Below are positions 9,367-17,987 of a DNA stretch of 64,000 nucleotides, one piece after another (position 1 is the stretch's first letter; each line of letters opens with the position of its first letter). The notes under the pieces are model-generated. The model was not told the DNA's origin, did no database searches, and saw only the letters and a list, made by a program, of their open reading frames with translations. Source of the stretch: Aridibaculum aurantiacum (GTDB taxonomy: Bacteria; Bacteroidota; Bacteroidia; Chitinophagales; Chitinophagaceae); contig NZ_JAFEWC010000002.1 in NCBI RefSeq assembly GCF_017355875.1, positions 496,001-560,000 of the forward strand. Reading direction: 5' to 3'. Position numbers and translations under genes: made by a program.

Positions 9367-11769
9367 ATGAAAAGAACGATCAGGAAAGTAGCAGTATTGG
9401 GAAGTGGAGTAATGGGAAGCAGGATAGCGGCACATTTTGCCGGCGTAGGACTGCAGGTGTTGTTGCTGGATATAGCACCCGCATCGCTTAATGAACAGGA
9501 GCAGCAAAAAGGTTTGTCACTGGATCACCCGGCAGTTAAGAATAGGATAGTAAATGATGCACTTACAGCTGCTGTAAAAAGTAATCCATCACCTGTATAT
9601 ACACAGGATGTGGTGAAGCGAATTACCACAGGCAACTTTTCTGATAATATGAAGGACATTGCCACCTGCGACTGGATAATAGAAGTGGTGGTAGAGCGCC
9701 TTGATATAAAGCAAAAAGTTATTGACCAGGTAGAGCAGTACCGCAATCCTGGAACCTTGATCACCAGCAACACATCGGGTATTCCTATTCATATGATGAC
9801 TGAGGGCAGAAGTGATGACTTTAAAAAGCATTTCTGCGGTACACACTTTTTTAACCCGCCGCGTTACCTGCGCCTGCTCGAGATCATTCCTACCCCTTAT
9901 ACAGATCCTGCCGTTGTAGATTTCCTGATGCACTACGGTGACCTGATGCTTGGAAAGACAACTGTACTGGCTAAAGACACACCGGCGTTCATTGCAAATA
10001 GAGTGGGTGTATTCAGCATCATGGCCATCTTTGACCTAGTAGATAAGATGAAGCTGACCATTGATGAAGTGGATGCACTTACAGGTCCTGTTATTGGCCG
10101 ACCTAAATCTGCTACATTCAGAACTGCTGATGTAGTAGGAATAGACACGCTGGTAAAAGTGGCTAAAGGTGTAGCAGATAATTGTCCTGGTGATGAAGCA
10201 CGCGATAAATTCAACATACCGCAGTGGTTGCAAAAGATGGTAGACAACAACTGGCTTGGTGACAAAACAGGCCAGGGTTTCTTCAAGAAAACAAAAGGTA
10301 GTGGAGGTGAAAAAGAGATACTAACGCTTGACCTTAACACCATGGAATATGGTCCGCGCAATAAGCCAAAGTTTGCGAGTATAGAAGCTGCTAAACCAGT
10401 AGAAGACCTGCCGTCACGTATAAAGATGTTGCACAATGCAGCAGACAGGGCAGGTGAATTTTACCGCCAGTTTCACTTCAATCTATTCAGCTACATATCT
10501 CATCGCATTCCTGAAATAAGTGATGAAGTTTATCGTCTTGATGACGCTATGAAAGCAGGTTTTGGATGGGAGATAGGAGCATTTGAAACATGGGATTTGC
10601 TAGGTGTTGCCAGGACTGCGCAAGCCATGGAAGCAGCAGGTTTTACCAATGCGCCATGGGTAAAAGAAATGCTGGATAATGGAGCTACATCTTTCTATAA
10701 AGTAGAAGCAGGTAAACGCTTGTACTATGATATTAGTACGAAATCTTACAAGCCGCTGCCGGGCGGCGAAAGCTTTATTATTCTGAATAACCACAGCGAC
10801 AAAACAGTTTGGAAGAACAGTGCTTGTACTGTTTATGACATAGGCGATGATGTATTTGCACTGGAGTGGCGTACAAAAATGAATAGCATTGGCAGTGAGG
10901 TTCTGGAAGGATTGAATAAAGCTATTGGTTTATCAGAAGAAAAGGCAAGAGGCCTGGTGATAGCCAATGACGGAGCAAACTTTAGTGCAGGCGCCAATGT
11001 AGGAATGATCTTCATGTACGCGATAGAACAGGAATACGAAGAACTGGATTTTGCTATCAGGATGTTTCAAAATAGCATGATGCGTGTGCGCTATTCATCG
11101 GTGCCTGTAGTGATTGCACCGCATGGATTAACACTAGGTGGTGGCTGCGAAATGAACCTGCATGCTGACAGAATATGTGCCGCCGCTGAAACTTATATAG
11201 GCCTTGTAGAGCTAGGTGTAGGATTGATACCGGGTGGCGGTGGTACAAAAGAATTTGTACTGCGCGCTGCCGACGATATGCACCCGGACGAACCAGAAAC
11301 CATAACACTGAAGAATAGGTTCTTCAATATTGCTACTGCCAAGGTTGCTACCAGTGCTTTTGAAGGTTATGAATTAGGCATATTGCGTAAAGGACAGGAT
11401 GAAGTGGTAATGAACCAAGGGAGAAGAATAGCAGAAGCAAAAAAATCAGTTGTAGAAATTGCGGACCAGGGTTATATAACACCTGAACAGCGCAAGGATA
11501 TAAAGGTGCTTGGTCAGTCAGCACTGGGTGCTTTGTATGCTGGCATCAATGGTATGTGGCGCGCTAATTATGCTACCGATCACGATGCGCTGGTAGCACG
11601 TAAACTAGCTTATGTAATGTGCGGTGGCGACTTAAGTGAACCAACTATGGTTTCAGAGCAATACCTGCTTGACCTGGAGCGTGAAGCATTTCTAAGTCTG
11701 TGTGGTGAAAGGAAAACGCTTGAGCGAATCCAGAGTGTACTGAAAAGCGGAAAGCCATTAAGAAATTAG
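9367..11769 (+). CDS. 3-hydroxyacyl-CoA dehydrogenase / enoyl-CoA hydratase fusion (FadN type)
   Basis: Bifunctional fatty-acid beta-oxidation enzyme. The order dehydrogenase then hydratase is that of Bacillus FadN, the reverse of E. coli FadB. The N-terminal Rossmann fold has GSGVMGS (12-18), followed by the HAD signature region (HFFNPP, then FIANRVG) and the C-terminal dehydrogenase helices. The hydratase/crotonase part occupies about 490-800, with oxyanion-hole segments around NFSAGANVGM and LTLGGGCEMN (near 590) and PGGGGTKE downstream. Length 800 residues is normal. A strong terminator follows, so the thiolase and acyl-CoA dehydrogenase that usually accompany FadN are not co-transcribed here. 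A palindromic operator overlaps its probable promoter. Confidence 0.93.
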   Translation: MKRTIRKVAVLGSGVMGSRIAAHFAGVGLQVLLLDIAPASLNEQEQQKGLSLDHPAVKNRIVNDALTAAVKSNPSPVYTQDVVKRITTGNFSDNMKDIATCDWIIEVVVERLDIKQKVIDQVEQYRNPGTLITSNTSGIPIHMMTEGRSDDFKKHFCGTHFFNPPRYLRLLEIIPTPYTDPAVVDFLMHYGDLMLGKTTVLAKDTPAFIANRVGVFSIMAIFDLVDKMKLTIDEVDALTGPVIGRPKSATFRTADVVGIDTLVKVAKGVADNCPGDEARDKFNIPQWLQKMVDNNWLGDKTGQGFFKKTKGSGGEKEILTLDLNTMEYGPRNKPKFASIEAAKPVEDLPSRIKMLHNAADRAGEFYRQFHFNLFSYISHRIPEISDEVYRLDDAMKAGFGWEIGAFETWDLLGVARTAQAMEAAGFTNAPWVKEMLDNGATSFYKVEAGKRLYYDISTKSYKPLPGGESFIILNNHSDKTVWKNSACTVYDIGDDVFALEWRTKMNSIGSEVLEGLNKAIGLSEEKARGLVIANDGANFSAGANVGMIFMYAIEQEYEELDFAIRMFQNSMMRVRYSSVPVVIAPHGLTLGGGCEMNLHADRICAAAETYIGLVELGVGLIPGGGGTKEFVLRAADDMHPDEPETITLKNRFFNIATAKVATSAFEGYELGILRKGQDEVVMNQGRRIAEAKKSVVEIADQGYITPEQRKDIKVLGQSALGALYAGINGMWRANYATDHDALVARKLAYVMCGGDLSEPTMVSEQYLLDLEREAFLSLCGERKTLERIQSVLKSGKPLRN

Positions 11770-11784
11770 AAGATCAATCTACAG

Positions 11785-11817
11785 CCTCATGAATTTCATG
11801 AGGTTGTTTTGTTTTTG
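11785..11817 (+). terminator. Rho-independent terminator of the fadN-like gene
   Basis: 8-bp stem CCTCATGA / TCATGAGG with a 3-nt loop, followed by a T-rich run interrupted by G. Confidence 0.8.
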
Positions 11818-11958
11818 AACACTCCGCTATTATTAAACGGTATTACGTAAAACTGTTGTTTAATAGTTGCGCTCGTAAGGGTACAACAGCTTTTGTATAA
11901 ATAGTTTTTGTTTATCCATTCATAACTTCTACTTTACCTGTACAAAACCTAACTAACT

Positions 11959-12876
11959 GTGTCTGTTGTTTTAGAAATAAAAAACATAACTAAATTCTAT
12001 GGCCGTATCCAGGCGCTGGATAACGTGTCTTTCCGTGTTCCTACAGGTAGTGTATTTGGCATTCTTGGTCCTAATGGAAGTGGTAAGACCACCATGTTAG
12101 GAATAGTGATGGATATACTAAAAGCAACTTCAGGAACATTTGAATTTTTTGGTCAACCTGCTTCTGCTGCGCTTCGCAAAAACATTGGTACGCTGCTGGA
12201 AACGCCCAACTTTTACCACTATCTCTCCGGTGAAAGAAATTTGAAAATTGCAGCTGAAATAAAAGGGAAAGGCAAGGACGACATAGATCGTGTGCTGGAA
12301 AAAGTAAACCTGCATGAGCGCAAGAAAAGCAAATTCAGCACTTACTCGCTTGGTATGAAACAGAGGCTTGCTATAGCTTCTGCCATGCTGGGCAATCCTG
12401 ATGTGCTGGTACTGGATGAGCCTACAAATGGATTGGATCCTGTGGGTATTGCAGAGATCCGTGAACTGATAAAGCGGTTAGCAGCTGAAGGAAAAACCAT
12501 CATTATGGCCAGTCACCTGCTTGATGAAGTGGAGAAAGTATGTACACATGTTGCTATTCTTAAACGAGGTAAACTATTAACAGCAGGTGCAGTGAACGAG
12601 GTGTTGGTGAACGAGGATATTGTAGAACTAGGCGCCAATAATTTAGATATACTACAAAGCGTGGTTGCAGAACTTCCTGCTTATTCCTCTATCAAAAAAC
12701 AAGATGAATGCGTGCAGGTTCTTTATCCTACAGGCACTGCCGATTTAGAAGGTATCAACAGGTATTGTTTTGAAAAAGGCATTACGCTAAATCATCTTCA
12801 ATTGAAGAAGAAAAGCCTGGAAACAAAATTCCTTGAACTAACGAATGAAGGAGTGGGACAACGCAGTGCGAACTAA
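11959..12876 (+). CDS. ABC transporter ATP-binding protein (ABC-2 exporter)
   Basis: Nucleotide-binding subunit of an ABC-2 type exporter. Walker A GPNGSGKT is at 37-44, the signature region YSLGMKQR near 129 and Walker B VLVLDEPTNGLDP near 150. A C-terminal ~80-residue extension follows the core, as is common in DrrA/NatA/BcrA-like subunits. The frame opens with GTG at 11959, and translation from there yields the complete first strand (VLEIKNITKFYG). The next gene, 80 bp downstream, encodes a membrane subunit, so the two form the transporter. The substrate cannot be read from sequence. Confidence 0.9.
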   Translation: MSVVLEIKNITKFYGRIQALDNVSFRVPTGSVFGILGPNGSGKTTMLGIVMDILKATSGTFEFFGQPASAALRKNIGTLLETPNFYHYLSGERNLKIAAEIKGKGKDDIDRVLEKVNLHERKKSKFSTYSLGMKQRLAIASAMLGNPDVLVLDEPTNGLDPVGIAEIRELIKRLAAEGKTIIMASHLLDEVEKVCTHVAILKRGKLLTAGAVNEVLVNEDIVELGANNLDILQSVVAELPAYSSIKKQDECVQVLYPTGTADLEGINRYCFEKGITLNHLQLKKKSLETKFLELTNEGVGQRSAN

Positions 12877-12956
12877 AGTAGATACCTGCCGCAGGTCTAT
12901 AACCCAAGTCATCATTCCTCATTACAATTTCTAAAAACATAATTCCCTACATTTTC

Positions 12957-13739
12957 ATGTTTCACTTACTAAAAATAGAATGGATGAAGGTGAAGAACTA
13001 CCGCACTTTCTGGGTGCTGTCTGTACTTTACCTTTTAAGTATTTATAGCGCAAGCTATATGGGCTATCTAATCAATAGCAGCAGGCCTCAAAAGAACAAC
13101 ATGGCCGATGCGCTGTTTGGGCAACCTTTTCAATTTCCCGAAGTATGGCATACGGTATCGTGGTTAAGCAGCTGGCTGATGTTTCTGCCGGGCTTGCTTA
13201 TGATCATTTCAGTTACCAACGAGTTTAGTTTTAAAACGCATAGGCAAAACATTATCGATGGTTGGAGCAGGATGCAGTTTATCGTGGTGAAAATCCTGAC
13301 AGCCGTTATAGTCGCATTGGTATCTACCATTGCAGTATTTATAACAGCCTTATTGTTTGGACTTTTTATAGGCGATAAACCATTCACCTTTACCGGTGTC
13401 AGCTACATCGGATATTTCTTCCTGCAGGTATTAAGCTATACTTCTGCTGCCTTGCTTTTCAGCCTTTTGTTTAAACGTTCAGGTATTGCCATCGGCGTAT
13501 TTTTTCTTTACACCACTTTCCTCGAAAATGTAATTGCTGGTTTACTTAACAGGTATGCAGACAATATAGGCAGGTATCTACCATTGGAATCGGTAGATAA
13601 TCTCATACCAATTCCTATTGGTTTTATCAGGCAGTTTCTTGCGTCGTACAATGTTCCTGCGCTTCTTGCTATGTCGGCAGTTTACCTATGCTTGTACTAT
13701 TTCTTTAGCATACGCAAGTTTACAACCGACGACCTGTAG
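12957..13739 (+). CDS. ABC-2 type transporter permease
   Basis: 260-residue membrane protein with about six hydrophobic segments and the early motif KNYRTFWVL typical of ABC-2 permeases that pair with the upstream ATPase. A gap of 80 bp separates the two genes. It would form the export channel as a homodimer (family knowledge). Its stop lies 3 bp from the stop of the convergent TIGR01777 gene, with no room for a dedicated terminator. Confidence 0.85.
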   Translation: MFHLLKIEWMKVKNYRTFWVLSVLYLLSIYSASYMGYLINSSRPQKNNMADALFGQPFQFPEVWHTVSWLSSWLMFLPGLLMIISVTNEFSFKTHRQNIIDGWSRMQFIVVKILTAVIVALVSTIAVFITALLFGLFIGDKPFTFTGVSYIGYFFLQVLSYTSAALLFSLLFKRSGIAIGVFFLYTTFLENVIAGLLNRYADNIGRYLPLESVDNLIPIPIGFIRQFLASYNVPALLAMSAVYLCLYYFFSIRKFTTDDL

Positions 13740-13742
13740 CAG

Positions 13743-14669
13743 CTAAGCCAGTAGGTGTGTGAGGGCAGTATCGATACTAGGATAAACAAATTGGAAACCT
13801 GTAGATAGTACTTTTTCTGAGCTTACAGTTGTGCTCTTAAGTACTTCTATACTCATGCCGCCAAGCATAGCTTTTATAACAAAAGCAGGTACATGCATAG
13901 AGACAAAGAAGCGGCCGCGCATCCTGTTCGCTATTTCGAGTGTCAGTTCTTTATTGGTAACCGGTTCAGGCGATACAGCATTGTAAACACCTTTCATCTC
14001 CGGCTTTTCTATAGCATGAAGGAATATCCTGCACAGGTCATCAATATGGATCCAGCTGATGGCTTGTTTGCCACCTCCTAAAAATCCGGCAATACCCATT
14101 TTTACCGGCTTACTGAACTCTGGCAAAGCGCCACCTTCTTTGCTAAGTACGATACCGATCCGTAGCAGTACCAATCGCTTTCCCAGCTGTTCTACTGGTT
14201 GAATGCTGGCTTCCCATGCGCTACAGGTAGCACCTAAATAAGCATCATCTGCCGGCATATCCTCTGTGAAAGCCTTCACACCTTTGCGAAGCTTTTTATC
14301 ATCACCATACCAGCCAATGGCGGATGCACTCACAACAGCCTGCACTTTATTTGGCATCTCTTTCAGTGCTTTTAAAATCAGTTTGCTGCTTTCGGTTCTG
14401 CTCGTCAGTATTTCCTGCTTTCGTGCTTCAGTCCATCTTTTTCCTGCCACACTTGCACCTGCTAAATGAACTATAAAGTCAGCCTGAGCAATGGCATCGG
14501 CATCTATGGTCTGTTGTTCCACATCCCATACTGCGTACTTTATTTTGGCGTCTGTGCTTTGCTTTTCACTTCGCGACAGGATGATAACAGTATGCCCTCT
14601 TTTGGTAAGCATCTGTGTAAGTGCCGACCCGATGAGGCCGCTACCGCCGGTTATAAGTATGGTGGACAT
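13743..14669 (-). CDS. TIGR01777-family NAD(P)-dependent epimerase (YfcH/SDR39U1-like)
   Basis: Extended short-chain dehydrogenase fold. The start is set at 14669 so that the protein begins MSTILITGGSGLIG; the 11-residue upstream extension lacks any fold role. Gly-rich GGSGLIG is at residues 7-13, a catalytic-region segment SASAIGWYG lies near residue 115, and a C-terminal DUF1731 region (AFVIKAMLGGMSIEVLKS and following) closes the protein. The family's reaction is not established; E. coli YfcH is the reference relative. A second member lies at 58776-59744 in this window with a different genomic setting. Confidence 0.88.
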   Translation of the reverse strand: MSTILITGGSGLIGSALTQMLTKRGHTVIILSRSEKQSTDAKIKYAVWDVEQQTIDADAIAQADFIVHLAGASVAGKRWTEARKQEILTSRTESSKLILKALKEMPNKVQAVVSASAIGWYGDDKKLRKGVKAFTEDMPADDAYLGATCSAWEASIQPVEQLGKRLVLLRIGIVLSKEGGALPEFSKPVKMGIAGFLGGGKQAISWIHIDDLCRIFLHAIEKPEMKGVYNAVSPEPVTNKELTLEIANRMRGRFFVSMHVPAFVIKAMLGGMSIEVLKSTTVSSEKVLSTGFQFVYPSIDTALTHLLA

Positions 14670-14716
14670 GCAAGTGGTATTTGGTGCAGGCAAACATACC
14701 AAACATACACCAACAA

Positions 14717-17119
14717 CTATTGTTGTACGATCTTCTCTACGCGGGTCATTTTACCCACTTCATTTACGCCTTCCAGTACTATTCTGAATGAAGTAGAAAT
14801 GTCGTTGTTGAAAAACTCTACCCTCACGGTATTGTTGCTGCCATCAGTAAAGATGTACGGATGCCAGTATAGCGTAGTGCGGTAATCTGCTACTACATCC
14901 TTTTCAGAATTACGCTTGCTATAATCGGGTGAGTAGAATTCTTTTAATTCAGAATAGCCCGCAACTTTTGCTCTTGAAAGACCTGCGCCAAGTTCCATAG
15001 GTCGGTCGTTTCCGCGTTTTGTATAAACGGCTATTGCACCACCCGAGCCGCCGCCGAATGCACCAAAGAACGGAGGACGGAAGGTCTTGATATAGGCTAC
15101 ATCATTAACATTGATGGTGGCAAGCGTTTGCGCATCCACGGGCATCTGGTCAAGAAAGAGAGCAACCGGCTCTCGCCTCCATGTAACCGAAGGATTGTTG
15201 AATGGATCTTGTATCTGTATACCGGCAACTCGACCCTGTAGGAAAGCGAAGATGTTGAAAGCAGAAGCATTCATCGGGTCAGTCATGTCGAAAGCCTGGC
15301 CATCTGCTCCTTTAAACATGCCGAATGTATATCGCTCATCCATTTGCTCGATACGAGTCTTAGTTCGTGTGGTTACAATAACTGGTGCAAGTATGTTTCC
15401 TTTTACGTTAAAGTCGGTGCCATGCCTTAGCAACTGTGTAGCCAGTTGACGTGTACGATTGGTAACCTCAAGTGGGGGCACTATGTAGGGAAGACTTGCA
15501 GTATTGGCTTTAAAAGGTCTCCTCAAAAAGTTGTTTTCTACAAGTATGCTGGCCGTTTTTTCAAGCTTCCTGTTTTGCTGAAACTGGTAAAACACTTTTA
15601 CCGTATCGAAAAAGACCAGCGGCATGGAAAATTGGTTGGTTGAAGTTTTTGGTAGCATGAGCACCTGCGTAGAAGAGTCTTTACCTACAACAATGGCTAC
15701 TAATTGCTCCGTATCAGGAATGCGGGTATCATTTCCCAAACCAAAAACTTTAGCCTGAAGGGTAAGCGCAGTGTCCGGCTGGTACTTCAGCTTGGGCGTT
15801 TTGTTTTTAACCAGGTCATCCCATTTGTACCTTCTCCATCCATGCGTAAGCATTACCAGGTCCAGGTGTTGTTTTACAGTGTCTGAATTAGTGGAAAAAT
15901 AATAACCGGGTTCATGTATATATCCTTTCACATCGCCAGTTAATAATAACCGCGATACTATGTTGTCTTCATGTGGAGTATTGCCAATAGCTGCATCGGT
16001 AATGGCAATAGACATATTGGTGAGCAACGTATCTGGTACTTCTATTTCTACTACGTTCTTTGCTCTTTTAGCTGTGTTAAGTGTTGGTGTAGATACAGTC
16101 GCATCAAACAAGTGATGATTGTTGTTCACCAGTACTATTCTTTCAGCAATTGGCTGCCAGTTAGCAGAAAAAAGTGTTAGTTGTAAAACGCCCGATGGTA
16201 ACTTACCAATTGGTATGGCTCCGCTGGTTGTAAAACCGGATTCAAGATTTATACGTGACTTATAAATAGGAGACTGTGCCAGTTGTGCGATTACATGCAA
16301 TGTCTTAAGATCATCATTCACATTATCTGACCGGGTGATCTTAAACACCAGCCTGTCTTTGATCAATTCAGTGGTCATCACTATACCTTCCGAAAGAGCT
16401 TTGGGCAGTACAGCTTGCTGTTGATTATCCCTATGATCGGTCCAGCTTACAGTATAAGTTTCGTTTGCTGCTGGTGTAAAAGTGAACTTACCCATACCAT
16501 GATGCTCCGATCGGAAGCTGACAACTGTATTCCCTTTGCTGTCCCTGATCGTTCCGCTGGCAGCTACAGGCAAGCCTTTGCTATTGTTTGCTTTGAAAGC
16601 TACAACTGATGAAACACCTTCCACCAGGTTTCCACCCTCAGGGAAAAAATGAATAGAAGTACGGGCTGTATCGGCAGTAGTGGTGCGTGGTGCTACACCT
16701 GTTTGGCTCAGGATTGTTAAATGTTTTTTGTACAGGAAAGCTGTATCGAAATTCAGCATCCAGCTGGTATAAGCACGGATAGTAGCAACGCTTGCCGGTG
16801 CATTTTCAGGAATATCAAAAGAGCCCGCTGCAGTAGCATCTACAATGGGATAAACTTTACGCTCTTTTACATTGCCATCGGCATCTATCCATTCTGCATA
16901 AAAATTATGACCAATAATTGCACGGCTATATCCTTCGAACAGGTAGGCTTTAAACCAAACGGTTTCGCCTGCCCGGTAAACAGATTTATCAAACTGAACA
17001 TGCACTTTTTGATACGGGTACTGGTCGGCATATACCTGCATCATAGAGTCTACTGACTGTGCACGTAAAAAAGTTGAAATAAAAAAGAGGAATATAAAAG
17101 TGGTGACTGATCTTTTCAT
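14717..17119 (-). CDS. Secreted MG2-domain protein with a C-terminal TonB-plug-like domain
   Basis: 800-residue exported protein of a Bacteroidota-specific architecture. It has a signal peptide (MKRSVTTFIFLFFISTFLRAQS), then a macroglobulin MG2-like beta-sandwich at about 30-130 (VHVQFDKSVYRAGETVWFK, ending near ATIRAYTSWM), further beta-rich repeats to about 560, and a C-terminal segment (about 590-740) with hallmarks of a TonB receptor plug: VAGIQIQDPF, EPVALFLDQMPVDA, then GGAIAVYTKRG. No 22-strand barrel follows, so it cannot be a TonB-dependent transporter on its own. It may sit on the outer membrane or partner with a receptor; that is inference. The gene is flanked by the TIGR01777 gene 47 bp downstream. 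Confidence 0.8.
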   Translation of the reverse strand: MKRSVTTFIFLFFISTFLRAQSVDSMMQVYADQYPYQKVHVQFDKSVYRAGETVWFKAYLFEGYSRAIIGHNFYAEWIDADGNVKERKVYPIVDATAAGSFDIPENAPASVATIRAYTSWMLNFDTAFLYKKHLTILSQTGVAPRTTTADTARTSIHFFPEGGNLVEGVSSVVAFKANNSKGLPVAASGTIRDSKGNTVVSFRSEHHGMGKFTFTPAANETYTVSWTDHRDNQQQAVLPKALSEGIVMTTELIKDRLVFKITRSDNVNDDLKTLHVIAQLAQSPIYKSRINLESGFTTSGAIPIGKLPSGVLQLTLFSANWQPIAERIVLVNNNHHLFDATVSTPTLNTAKRAKNVVEIEVPDTLLTNMSIAITDAAIGNTPHEDNIVSRLLLTGDVKGYIHEPGYYFSTNSDTVKQHLDLVMLTHGWRRYKWDDLVKNKTPKLKYQPDTALTLQAKVFGLGNDTRIPDTEQLVAIVVGKDSSTQVLMLPKTSTNQFSMPLVFFDTVKVFYQFQQNRKLEKTASILVENNFLRRPFKANTASLPYIVPPLEVTNRTRQLATQLLRHGTDFNVKGNILAPVIVTTRTKTRIEQMDERYTFGMFKGADGQAFDMTDPMNASAFNIFAFLQGRVAGIQIQDPFNNPSVTWRREPVALFLDQMPVDAQTLATINVNDVAYIKTFRPPFFGAFGGGSGGAIAVYTKRGNDRPMELGAGLSRAKVAGYSELKEFYSPDYSKRNSEKDVVADYRTTLYWHPYIFTDGSNNTVRVEFFNNDISTSFRIVLEGVNEVGKMTRVEKIVQQ

Positions 17120-17284
17120 AATGATGCTTTAAGATAGCAAACACAGCATTATAGACTGCATACGCCGCACTCAAATATCTTTGACTTTTTCCAGTATTGG
17201 TATTACTAGAGATGTAAAAACAAGATGGTCGGTGAAATCACTTTTTATTAGGACATGTCTTATAGTTGAAAAGGATGGGCTAGC

Positions 17285-17920
17285 CTACAAAAAAGGGTTG
17301 TGCTGTTTTTCGTAACCAATAGTTGTGGATGGTCCATGACCAGGGTACACAACCACATCATCGGGTAAAACAAATAGCTTTTCGCGGATGCTTTGTAGCA
17401 ATGTCTGGTGATCACCACCGGGTAAATCTGTTCGCCCTATGCTATCGCGGAACAGTACATCGCCTCCAATTAAAAACTTTTGCTTTTCATTATAAAAGCA
17501 GAGGCTGCCAGGCGAATGACCAGGCGCCAGGATGATGCGTAACTCATCTTCACCAAGTGTTACTGTTTGTCCTTCATGTAAAAAATGAAGCTGTCCTTCA
17601 TAATTATCGAAAGGCAAACCCCACATCTGTCCATACTGCGGCCCATGTTGCATTACAACTTCTTCGTCGGGGTGAATGAACAGTTCCAGGCCATAATTTT
17701 CAGCCACCCACTTGTTTCCGAAAATATGATCGAGGTGACAATGGGTATTAATAAGTTGAACAATACGTAAATCGTGTTGTTCTATGTAAGTAGCAAGCTG
17801 TTTTCTCTCCTCAGGAAAATAACATCCCGGATCGAATATGATCGCTTCTTTATTATCATTGAAAACCACGTAAGTGTTTTCCTGGACTGGACTAAAAGTG
17901 AAAAAATGTACGGTCAGCAT
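17285..17920 (-). CDS. MBL-fold metal-dependent hydrolase (glyoxalase II-like)
   Basis: 211-residue metallo-beta-lactamase-fold protein. The metal ligands are visible: the THCHLDH motif, a His in APGHSPGS, an Asp in IGGDVLF and a His in YPGHGPST. Compared with glyoxalase II it lacks the C-terminal substrate-binding domain, so it belongs to the short GloB-like/YcbL class, for which thioester hydrolysis is the usual assigned activity. It is cytoplasmic (no signal) and divergent from the large TolB-like/barrel gene over 67 bp. Confidence 0.9.
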   Translation of the reverse strand: MLTVHFFTFSPVQENTYVVFNDNKEAIIFDPGCYFPEERKQLATYIEQHDLRIVQLINTHCHLDHIFGNKWVAENYGLELFIHPDEEVVMQHGPQYGQMWGLPFDNYEGQLHFLHEGQTVTLGEDELRIILAPGHSPGSLCFYNEKQKFLIGGDVLFRDSIGRTDLPGGDHQTLLQSIREKLFVLPDDVVVYPGHGPSTTIGYEKQHNPFL

Positions 17921-17987
17921 TAGCGTATCTTTAACGGCTCTATTACAAATGTTTTATGCTAATTTTAAAACCTCTTAAAGAAAGGAT

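Noticed and set aside
9934-10436. Long minus-strand open frames inside the fadN-like, metG and T9SS genes
   Set aside because: They are antisense to strongly supported proteins and show no domain-like sequence.
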